Of a stretch of DNA of 52,992 nt, positions 46,846 through 52,992 are shown piece after piece. A program made the position numbers and the translations under genes. The notes under the pieces were generated by a model. That model did no database searches and was not told the DNA's origin. It was given only the letters and a program-made list of their open reading frames with translations. Source of the stretch: an uncultured Bacteroidales bacterium (GTDB taxonomy: Bacteria > Bacteroidota > Bacteroidia > Bacteroidales > P3); assembly GCA_900314925.1 (NCBI GenBank), contig OMXC01000018.1, positions 1-52,992 on the forward strand. The letters are read 5' to 3'. Numbering within the stretch: position 1 is the first letter of the stretch; each line of letters starts with the position of its first letter.

Positions 46846-47571
46846 TCAAGCCTCCTCCGTCAGCCCGCCGTAGCTCTCGGCCGCTGCCGCGAAAGCCTCC
46901 TCCGTGGTGAACTGCTGGTAGTAAGTGCTGCGCGTCACCACCCGCTGGCTGCTGCAACGCGACCCGCTGATGTGCACCAAAGCCCAGCCGCACATATCGT
47001 CGGCGAACCCGTCGCCGACCAGAGCCAGCCGGCCGCCGACACTCCTGAAGTCGTCGGCGCCAAGATCATCGGCGCTGATGCGCACCACAGGGCGCGAACC
47101 CTCTACAACCTGGCGCAGCGTGTAGAGACGCAGCGTGTCGCCGCGGCGCAAGTCGGAAGCCGTCAGCGACGTAAGCAGCGCCGCCGTGCCGTCCACCTCG
47201 CCCAGACGCTGCTCCACCACAGGCAGCACACCGTCGCTCACCGGCATCCCCGGCAGCAACAGCACAGCCTTGGCCATACGGCCGCTCACCGGCGTGAAAA
47301 CCACCGGCGTGCGGCGCATCAACGTACGGAAACGCGCATACGCCGTAGGCGTCTTCTCGAACAGCGGCTCGCCGGCCCACTTCAGCAGGCACCACAGGCG
47401 GCAACTGTGCGCCAGCTGCTGGCGCGCCACAAACTGGCCCCTCGACCGGCGCTTCGGCTGCTCGCTGTGCGCCGTCCGCGCAATCATCCGCCCGCCGCGG
47501 AAGTAGAACGACACCCCGCTCTTCTTCAAGCTGCCATTGATAAGCAGCCCCGTAGAATTCTGTTTCGCCAT
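46846..47571 (-). CDS. Conserved-looking basic protein, unknown
   Basis: A 241-residue protein without signal peptide. The N terminus is basic (SGVSFYFRGGRMIARTAHSEQPKRRSRGQFVARQQLAHSCRLW), the rest beta-rich with GTAALLTSLTASDLRRGDTLRLYTLRQVV and GWALVHISGSRCSSQRVV. The start resembles small Bacteroidales proteins grouped as DUF6266, but I am not sure of the assignment. It is 30 nt upstream of the flavin-reductase gene on the same strand. Confidence 0.6.
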   Translation of the reverse strand: MAKQNSTGLLINGSLKKSGVSFYFRGGRMIARTAHSEQPKRRSRGQFVARQQLAHSCRLWCLLKWAGEPLFEKTPTAYARFRTLMRRTPVVFTPVSGRMAKAVLLLPGMPVSDGVLPVVEQRLGEVDGTAALLTSLTASDLRRGDTLRLYTLRQVVEGSRPVVRISADDLGADDFRSVGGRLALVGDGFADDMCGWALVHISGSRCSSQRVVTRSTYYQQFTTEEAFAAAAESYGGLTEEA

Positions 47572-48060
47572 AAAACTATTCTCCTATATTGGTTTGTTAA
47601 TATTCCGTCACCATCCCCCCGCGACCCCCTCTCCCCTACTCCATCACCCATCTGCACCCTCACCGTCACCCCCCTGCCTCCTCACCGCCACCCCCCTGCA
47701 CCCTCTCTGCCGTCACCCAGCCTCCTCACCGACAGCCTTTTACATCCACACAATCAACTCCTTGCCTCAATACCGTCCGCCGTCTGCCACCACACCGTCT
47801 ACCCGTCATTCACCCCTCATCCACAACCCGCTGTAAACAAGCCCTTCATCCGCCATTTCAACGATACTTCAACGATACATCAACGATACTTTAACGATAC
47901 ACATCGTCGAAATATTGTACAACTATCGTTAAAATATCGTTAAAAAGTCGCATCCCCACCCCGCATTCCCCTTGCCATCCCCCCCCCCCGGCAATCACCC
48001 CTCCCCGGAACCATTAATCGGGCAGGCAGTGGCCGATCACCGACACCACAACACACTATA
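47572..48060. other. C-rich low-complexity spacer
   Basis: No gene-like frame. 47600-47760 is pyrimidine-rich with repeated CACCC, CCCCCTG and CTCCTCACCG words on the plus strand. A hairpin element lies at 47855, followed by C tracts near 47980. It marks the boundary between the core gene block and the accessory island. Confidence 0.6.
47855..47950. repeat. Palindromic element of TTCAACGATA words, copy 2
   Basis: Direct words TTCAACGATAC, ATCAACGATAC and TTTAACGATAC precede a central region near 47903. Inverted words ACTATCGTTAA and ATATCGTTAAA follow. It has the same design as the element at 29895. Confidence 0.75.
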
Positions 48061-48240
48061 ACCACAGCAAATCAACGCTGTGGCTGTTTTTTTTTGCCCC
48101 TATCTGCAAAATATTTTTCCACACTTCGCCAAATATTATTATATTTGTAACCCTATAAATAGCGAGGAAGAAAGAATAATATATTAATCCATAAACGATT
48201 AGGCAATTATAGTAAAAGGGAAAAGTTTATGACTCGCGGC
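48058..48240 (+). pseudogene. Degenerate copy P1 of a nifJ/por 5' region
   Basis: Homologous to 52555-52761 in order: terminator hairpin CCACAGC/GCTGTGG with T run, TATATTTG at 48140-48147, leader with AATAATATATTAATCC, then the coding start. The -33 TTTG is lost and the start ATG has become ATA, with the following frame stopping after seven codons. It is an old, dead copy. Its parent is inferred from copies P2 and P3. Confidence 0.7.
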
Positions 48241-48294
48241 ACACTTTAGAAAACACCACGCAAAAAGACAGGATTTAAAAAAAGTACGATAACC

Positions 48295-49113
48295 ATGACC
48301 AAGATACAGGAAATAAGTGTTAAGGACACTGCCATACGCACGATGAAGGTCGGAGGGGTGGATTATATCTGTATCACCGATATTGCCAGGCAGAGGAACT
48401 CGCTGGAACCCAATGCCGTTGTTGGAAACTGGATGCGCAACCGAAACACAATAGAGTACCTTGGGATTTGGGAATCGCTCAACAATCCCGGTTTTAACCC
48501 CATCGAATTCGAGGGGTTTAGAAACCAGGCAGGCCTAAACGCATTCACGTTGTCCCCTTCGCGGTGGATTGAAGCCACAAACGCCATCGGTCTTGTCAGC
48601 AAGAGCGGACGCTATGGTGGCACCTATGCACAGCGGGATATCGCCTTCAAGTTTGCCAGTTGGGTGTCGGTGGAGTTTGAGCTGTACCTTATCAAGGAGT
48701 TCCAACGGCTGAAGGAAGAGGAACAGAAGCAACTGGGCTGGTCGGCCAAGAGGGAACTGTCCAAGATCAACTACCACATACACACCGATGCCGTCCGCGC
48801 CAACCTTGTGCCCGACGAGGTGGATGCCTACCACAGCTCGCTTATCTATGCCGAGGAGGCGGATGTCCTCAATGTGGCCCTCTTCGGTATCACCGCCAAG
48901 GAGTGGCGCGACGCCAATCCTGGCAAAAAGGGTAATATGCGCGACTACGCCACGATTAATCAACTCATCTGCCTCTCCAATATGGAGAACCTAAATGCCG
49001 TATTTATTAATGAGGGCATTCCCCAACGCGACCGCCTGCACAAACTCAACAAGATAGCCATCCAGCAAATGACCGTGCTGGAAGAAGTGGGAAATAGAAA
49101 ACTGCTGAAATAA
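48295..49113 (+). CDS. KilA-N domain protein
   Basis: A 272-residue protein. The N-terminal 110 residues match the KilA-N DNA-binding domain: VDYICITDIARQRNSLEPNAVVGNWMRNRNTIEYLG and GGTYAQRDIAFKFASWVSVEFELYLIKEFQRL. The C-terminal half is helical and typical of Bacteroidales chromosomal members. Such genes come from phages and large DNA viruses and are thought to regulate transcription or replication. Its last 49 coding bases are duplicated after the next gene. ATG 48295 is followed by the usual N terminus. Confidence 0.88.
   Translation: MTKIQEISVKDTAIRTMKVGGVDYICITDIARQRNSLEPNAVVGNWMRNRNTIEYLGIWESLNNPGFNPIEFEGFRNQAGLNAFTLSPSRWIEATNAIGLVSKSGRYGGTYAQRDIAFKFASWVSVEFELYLIKEFQRLKEEEQKQLGWSAKRELSKINYHIHTDAVRANLVPDEVDAYHSSLIYAEEADVLNVALFGITAKEWRDANPGKKGNMRDYATINQLICLSNMENLNAVFINEGIPQRDRLHKLNKIAIQQMTVLEEVGNRKLLK
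49065..49113 (+). repeat. Tail repeat, copy a
   Basis: The final 49 bases of the KilA-N gene, coding QMTVLEEVGNRKLLK and the stop. Copy b is at 49713-49761, with 46 of 49 positions identical. Confidence 0.9.
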
Positions 49114-49123
49114 AAGGATCAAA

Positions 49124-49720
49124 ATGAATGAAGAAATAATCATAAAGGCAAACGCAGACATCGAAGTCATCAAGCACCGCATCTACGAGGTGCGTGGTTT
49201 GCGCGTTATGCTTGACCGTGATTTGGCGGAGTTGTACAATGTAGAAACTCGTGCTTTGAATCAGGCGGTGAGACGTAATATCGACAGATTCCCAGAGGAT
49301 TTTATGTTTGTGATGACCGATGATGAGATGAATGCTTGGAAATCACAAATTGTGATGTCCAATTCTATCCGTATGGGGATGCGCCGTCCTCCTGTTGTAT
49401 TTACTGAACTTGGTATTGCGATGCTCAGTTCTGTGTTGCGTTCAGAAACAGCCATACAGGTGAACATCAATATTATGCGAGCGTTTGTGGCCATTCGTCA
49501 TGCAATAGGTGCCTGGCAGGGAGTCAACTTGAAGGTGGAGCAGCTGTCGCACAAGGTCGACAACCTCAACGCCCGTGTGGATGAGATTCTCCACGAGCAG
49601 AATGAGAACAATATGGAGATGGCCGTGCAGATAAGCGCCCTTAACGACGCCCTCGACCAACTGCGCGAGAAACCATCAACACCCCGGAAACGGATAGGGT
49701 TTAAACAAGATAGCAAATGA
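49124..49720 (+). CDS. ORF6N domain protein
   Basis: A 198-residue protein. The ORF6N domain covers about 10-110: EVIKHRIYEVRGLRVMLDRDLAELYNVETRALNQAVRRNIDRFPEDFMF and a MRRPPVVFTELGIAMLSSVLRSETAIQVNINIMRAFV segment. A coiled coil (about 130-180) and basic tail follow. The family is phage-derived and presumed DNA binding. The last two codons and stop lie inside the duplicated tail (copy b), so the gene appears to have been inserted with duplication of the KilA-N gene's end. Confidence 0.9.
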   Translation: MNEEIIIKANADIEVIKHRIYEVRGLRVMLDRDLAELYNVETRALNQAVRRNIDRFPEDFMFVMTDDEMNAWKSQIVMSNSIRMGMRRPPVVFTELGIAMLSSVLRSETAIQVNINIMRAFVAIRHAIGAWQGVNLKVEQLSHKVDNLNARVDEILHEQNENNMEMAVQISALNDALDQLREKPSTPRKRIGFKQDSK

Positions 49721-49761
49721 CCGTGCTGGAAGAAGTGGGGAATAGGAAACTGATGAAATAA
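49713..49761 (+). repeat. Tail repeat, copy b
   Basis: A non-coding duplicate of the end of the KilA-N gene (copy a at 49065). It begins within the last codons of the ORF6N gene and ends 6 nt before the next ATG. Confidence 0.9.
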
Positions 49762-49767
49762 AGAATC

Positions 49768-51564
49768 ATGACGAATACATTCATAACAACAAACCCTGAA
49801 ACAAAGGTACATAAGACCGTCACGATTCCTAATGGTTGTATCCTAATTGAGATGCAGGAAAAGGATATAAGTAATTTGGTAATGCAGATTACGGCTGATT
49901 TCATCTTGAACATGAGTGAACGAGATCAAATATTCCCAGAAGAAATCAAATCATCAAATGAAATTTGGAAATATATTTACCCGATTAGGCGAGGGGTGGT
50001 AGGTGTTTTGGTAAATGAAGAGAACTGGAAGAAACGAGTACAGGGCAAAAAACGAGAGGATAAAAAGAATGAAAAAGAAAAGTTATGCTTTGAAGACATC
50101 GCAAATATACGAATTAAATATGACGAAGCGCGGATTTTCTATTTGGCTTCAAAAGGCGTTTTGACTTCTGTAGCAATGGATTATATATGTCCAGAATTCA
50201 AAAGAGAGGATGAATATGGGGAAAATAAACTTTGCGAAATAATCATACGTAATATTGCAAACGAATGTGATATAGATTTATCTGCCGCGAAAAAAGAATT
50301 AATAAAAGCCCGTAGACAATACTTTTTTTACCATCTTGAATTCCCGATTAATGAAGACCAACATAACAAACTATTAAATCATGCAATTTTTGTTCTCCGT
50401 GATACTTTGGATAGAAAACCAATTAATAAACAGATAAAAGGTTATCTTGATGCCTTCAAAGGAATAAAGGTTGATTGTTATAAATTGATAGAAAAAATTT
50501 ATAGAGAAAATGGGGATTTCGACAGTTTAAGGAATGTTAGAAAAGAAGTTATATTTGATTTTGACGCGAGATGCACGTTGAATACTCCATATTCTATTTC
50601 CAGGTTTATTGGGAGTAATATCAGAGAATATGGTTATCAACTTGGAGAAGAGGAAAAGGAGAAAGTGAAAAACGAGATACTACAACGTCACCCCAAGGTT
50701 GCAGAATACTATTTATGGGGATATGAAAGAACGAAAGAATACGAAAGTACGAAAGAACGAGAAAAAGTTCCATTACTCAAGCAAAAACTGCCTGATTGCT
50801 ATTTTTCTGCACGGGTGAATAATCGTCTTAAGTCTAGGGGAATAGAAACATTAGGCGATTTGGTGGATTACCAAAGATCTGATTTGATGAAAATTCACGG
50901 TCTCGGCAGTAAAGCTCTCAATGAAATCGAAGACTACCTTGCCATATTTGGACTTCAACTTGGACTTGGTATGAATCTTTACGAAGAAGAAAAAGATATT
51001 TATGGTACAGATAAGGCTCCGTTGCGCATAACCAACTTGACTAGCATTAATTTGTCTTTACGCACAATAAAATGCCTTAATGATGCTAAGATATTTATTT
51101 TGGGAGATTTGATGGCTTATAGTAAAAGTGATTTACTTAAGCTATGCAATATCGGCAAGAAAACAGTCGAAGAAATCGAAACCATCTTGGCATCGAAAGG
51201 ACTCGAGTTCGGTATGGACATTTCTAGTATTCATTGTTTTACTACAGAAAGTACAAATAATAAAATCACAGGTAATAGTATTGAAAATGCCAGAATGGAG
51301 GAATTGTATGGACATACCTCAGAAGCTGCAAAAATATACGAATCACTCATTACAAATGACAACAAAGATATAGAGTCTTACAAGAGGTTAATGGTAATAT
51401 ATAGAAAATGGGAAATGTACGATGATGAAATTCGTGTTATAAAATTAGCATTAGCAAATTGTACAGACAATACGAAACTTATAGAAGAGTGGAAAGAAAG
51501 ACTAGAAAAAGCAAAAGAACTAAAATACAAAGCATACATCAAAAGTTTACAAGAATTCGAGTAA
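49768..51564 (+). CDS. Protein with two RNA polymerase alpha-CTD-like domains
   Basis: A 598-residue, strongly AT-rich gene. Residues 1-340 form a helical region I cannot place. Residues 344-402 and 425-484 each resemble the alpha subunit C-terminal domain. In the second, LSLRTIKCL and CNIGKKTVEEIETILASKGLEFGM closely follow the alpha-CTD. In the first, SARVNNRLK and HGLGSKALNEI do. R349 and R432 align with alpha R265; N352 aligns with N268; K382 and K465 align with K298. Residues 508-570 look like TPR-type helices. No RNA polymerase core domain is present, so it is not RpoA. It may bind promoter DNA or compete with alpha; this is inference. Confidence 0.8.
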   Translation: MTNTFITTNPETKVHKTVTIPNGCILIEMQEKDISNLVMQITADFILNMSERDQIFPEEIKSSNEIWKYIYPIRRGVVGVLVNEENWKKRVQGKKREDKKNEKEKLCFEDIANIRIKYDEARIFYLASKGVLTSVAMDYICPEFKREDEYGENKLCEIIIRNIANECDIDLSAAKKELIKARRQYFFYHLEFPINEDQHNKLLNHAIFVLRDTLDRKPINKQIKGYLDAFKGIKVDCYKLIEKIYRENGDFDSLRNVRKEVIFDFDARCTLNTPYSISRFIGSNIREYGYQLGEEEKEKVKNEILQRHPKVAEYYLWGYERTKEYESTKEREKVPLLKQKLPDCYFSARVNNRLKSRGIETLGDLVDYQRSDLMKIHGLGSKALNEIEDYLAIFGLQLGLGMNLYEEEKDIYGTDKAPLRITNLTSINLSLRTIKCLNDAKIFILGDLMAYSKSDLLKLCNIGKKTVEEIETILASKGLEFGMDISSIHCFTTESTNNKITGNSIENARMEELYGHTSEAAKIYESLITNDNKDIESYKRLMVIYRKWEMYDDEIRVIKLALANCTDNTKLIEEWKERLEKAKELKYKAYIKSLQEFE

Positions 51565-51576
51565 ATCAATTCAATA

Positions 51577-51662
51577 ATTAATCCTTAAACGTTTAAGCAA
51601 TTATGGCAAAAGAAAAAAAGTTTATGACTTGTGACGGTAAGTACTGTTTAAGGATTATGTGA
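51577..51662 (+). pseudogene. Copy P2 of a nifJ/por start (19-codon fragment)
   Basis: 51577-51637 is identical to 52701-52761. The ATG at 51603 opens MAKEKKFMTCDG, which matches the conserved first residues of pyruvate:ferredoxin oxidoreductase in Bacteroidales, then runs into KYCLRIM and a stop at 51660. Only the leader and first 12 codons are present; the promoter is not. It lies directly between the alpha-CTD-like gene and the BRO gene. Confidence 0.75.
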
Positions 51663-51673
51663 AATATGATGTC

Positions 51674-52534
51674 ATGACACAGAAGCAGGCAATACAATTA
51701 TTCGAAGAGAAACGGGTGCGTACCGCTTGGGATACGGATGCAGAAAAATGGTGGTTCTCCATCATTGACTGCATCGCGGTACTGACCGAAAGCGTTGATC
51801 CAGCGGCCTATTGGCGCAAACTAAAACAACGACTGAAAGCAGAGGGAAATGAAACCGTGACAAATTGTCACGCTTTGAAAATGCAGGCTCCCGACGGCAA
51901 GATGCGACTTACGGACGTGGCGGATACAGAACAGTTGTTCAGGCTCATACAGTCTATTCCTTCGCCGAAGGCGGAGCCGTTCAAGCAATGGATGGCACAG
52001 GTGGCGGCGCAGCGTATCGACCAGATGCAGGACCCGGAGCTCTCCATCGAGCAGGCGGTGGCCGACTACCGACGGCTGGGCTACTCCGAGGCTTGGATCA
52101 ACCAGCGTATGCGCTCCATCGAGGTGCGCAAACACCTGACCGACGAGTGGAAGAGGGCCGGATTGGAAGAGGGACAGCAGTTCGCTTCGCTGACCGACAT
52201 CATCTATCGCGGTTGGAGCGGCCTGTCGGCCAAGGAATACAAGCAGCTGAAGGGGCTCAAGAAGGAAAATCTGCGCGACAATATGACCGACCTCGAAATC
52301 GCCATCAACATGTTGGCCGAAGCCACCACAACACAGATATCGAAGAACGAGAACCCGAAAGGCATGGCCGAGAGCGCAGGTATCGCCCGTCGAGGCGGCG
52401 CCACCGCCCGCGTGGCCCGCGAGGCCGCCGAGAAGGAGATTGGCCAGTCGGTGGTCTCACCGATGAACGCTAAACAGATAGCCCAGAGCGACACCCCGCT
52501 CATCGCCGACGTCACATCCGACAAAGAGCAGTAA
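51674..52534 (+). CDS. BRO-N-type phage antirepressor-like protein
   Basis: ATG 51674 gives 286 residues; a GTG five codons upstream overlaps the stop of fragment P2 and is possible. The N-terminal BRO-like domain has IQLFEEKRVRTAWDTDAEKWWFSIIDCIAVLTES and KMRLTDVADTEQLFRLIQSIPSPKAEPFKQW. The C-terminal part carries the long conserved stretch WINQRMRSIEVRKHLTDEWKRAGLEEGQQFASLTDIIYRGW and ends with a VARVARE-like Ala-rich region. This is a widespread Bacteroidales family of presumed regulators of phage or island origin. It is bracketed by the 61-bp repeats P2 and P3. Confidence 0.88.
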   Translation: MTQKQAIQLFEEKRVRTAWDTDAEKWWFSIIDCIAVLTESVDPAAYWRKLKQRLKAEGNETVTNCHALKMQAPDGKMRLTDVADTEQLFRLIQSIPSPKAEPFKQWMAQVAAQRIDQMQDPELSIEQAVADYRRLGYSEAWINQRMRSIEVRKHLTDEWKRAGLEEGQQFASLTDIIYRGWSGLSAKEYKQLKGLKKENLRDNMTDLEIAINMLAEATTTQISKNENPKGMAESAGIARRGGATARVAREAAEKEIGQSVVSPMNAKQIAQSDTPLIADVTSDKEQ

Positions 52535-52556
52535 ACTACAAATGACCAATAATATG

Positions 52557-52590
52557 CAGCCACGGGGAATCAACTCGTGGCTGTTTTATT
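52557..52590 (+). terminator. Terminator before copy P3
   Basis: CAGCCACG, a 10-nt loop, CGTGGCTG, then TTTTATT. Homologous in position and sequence to the hairpin of copy P1. Confidence 0.75.
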
Positions 52591-52634
52591 CGTACAAATT
52601 TGTGCGAACTTGTACAAATTTGTGCTAATAAAAT

Positions 52635-52665
52635 TTTGCCACTTTGGCAAATATTATTATATTTG
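52635..52665 (+). promoter_or_regulatory. Intact promoter of copy P3
   Basis: TTTG 52635-52638 and TATATTTG 52658-52665 with 19 nt between. This is the functional-looking version of the promoter that is decayed in copy P1. Confidence 0.75.
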
Positions 52666-52700
52666 TACCCTCGTATTTAGACGAAAGAGAAGAATAATAT

Positions 52701-52786
52701 ATTAATCCTTAAACGTTTAAGCAATTATGGCAAAAGAAAAAAAGTTTATGACTTGTGACGGCGTTAGGGGTTTGTTAATTTTTTGA
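52701..52786 (+). pseudogene. Copy P3 of a nifJ/por 5' end (19-codon fragment)
   Basis: Leader and coding start identical to P2 over 61 bp. From ATG 52727 the frame reads MAKEKKFMTCDG, then leaves the family sequence as VRGLLIF and stops at 52784-52786. With the intact promoter, this mini-ORF is probably transcribed. The rest of the oxidoreductase gene does not follow within the window. Confidence 0.75.
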
Positions 52787-52992
52787 TAGAGAGGAAAGAG
52801 GAGAGGGCGAGGGGGCGGCGCCAGCCGCCCACGAGAGCGCGGGGGAGAGTGAGGCGGCGCAGCCGCCGAAGAAGCGGAGGAGAAGCGGAAGGGGTAGGGC
52901 GGCGCAGCCGCCCGAAAGAAGCGCGAGAGGAGAAGCAAAGAGGAGGGGCGGCGCAGCCGCCCACAAGAGGAGAGAGAAGCGCGGAGAGGGCA
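52787..52992. repeat. GC-rich palindrome array with purine-rich spacers
   Basis: Four near-identical palindromes, GGCGGCGCAGCCGCC type, at 52813-52830, 52853-52867, 52897-52913 and 52946-52962. Spacers are G/A-rich (GAGAGG, GAAGCGGAGG words). The array continues to the window edge. No credible gene; the minus-strand open frames here are products of the repeat. Confidence 0.8.

Noticed and set aside
49768..51564. A second rpoA gene
   Set aside because: Only the C-terminal domain is recognisable, in two copies; the N-terminal dimerisation and assembly domains of alpha are absent.
52717..52966. Minus-strand open frames at the right edge
   Set aside because: They translate the GC-rich palindrome array into Ala/Pro/Arg/Ser repeats and have no start context.

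Overview
The window comes from a Bacteroidales-type bacterium with a GC-rich core. The evidence is consistent. Promoters follow the Bacteroidetes pattern (TTTG, about 19-20 nt, TAnnTTTG). Two surface proteins end in type IX secretion (Por) sorting domains. Exported proteins carry signal peptides ending in Ala/Gly before Gln, and a glutaminyl cyclase is encoded. Gene pairings such as kdsD with divergent recQ fit the same group. The genus cannot be fixed from this sequence.

Layout: 1-3.2 kb holds the tail of a surface protein, a small membrane protein, efp, a glutaminyl cyclase lipoprotein and a Rieske-like lipoprotein. 3.2-6.0 kb is a minus-strand LPS block (kdsD, lptB, mannose-1-phosphate guanylyltransferase), divergent from recQ (6.1-8.3 kb). 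8.4-10.7 kb is dut, namZ and a nitroreductase lipoprotein. The ghost of a DUF4143-type AAA ATPase then faces a leucine-rich surface protein (11-12.9 kb). 13-17.6 kb holds a YhcG-type nuclease, clpP, a REP-associated tyrosine transposase between two REP arrays in opposite orientation, trmD and a LysM/M23 peptidase. 17.9-21.6 kb is a thiamine-salvage operon: TPP riboswitch, TonB receptor, PnuT and thiamine pyrophosphokinase. 22-25.6 kb holds purD, two tRNA-Ala genes, a GtrA protein and atoD. 25.9-30.3 kb is an AT-rich run of small exported proteins, a candidate structured RNA and gene fragments. 30.5-37 kb holds kal, a PrsW-like protease, a GH3 enzyme, recR, a lipoprotein and a phosphohexomutase. 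37-43.2 kb is a beta-galactosidase followed by a Y-family polymerase/YolD pair and two small genes. 43.2-47.6 kb is a tightly packed minus-strand group of small housekeeping or unknown genes.

The right end (48-53 kb) is the most unusual part. It is an accessory island of KilA-N, ORF6N and BRO-type genes plus a 598-residue protein with two domains resembling the C-terminal domain of the RNA polymerase alpha subunit. Three copies of what looks like the first 12 codons and leader of pyruvate:ferredoxin oxidoreductase (nifJ/por) separate these genes. The ORF6N gene is bracketed by a duplicated tail of the KilA-N gene. Both patterns suggest cassette-by-cassette insertion with target duplication.

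Repeats are a second theme. There are 53-66 bp REP arrays linked to the transposase, two classes of long hairpins built from 10-nt words, GC-rich palindromes at the right edge, and 7-8 nt word arrays placed just before start codons. Similar word arrays also occur in frame inside thiamine pyrophosphokinase and the beta-galactosidase.
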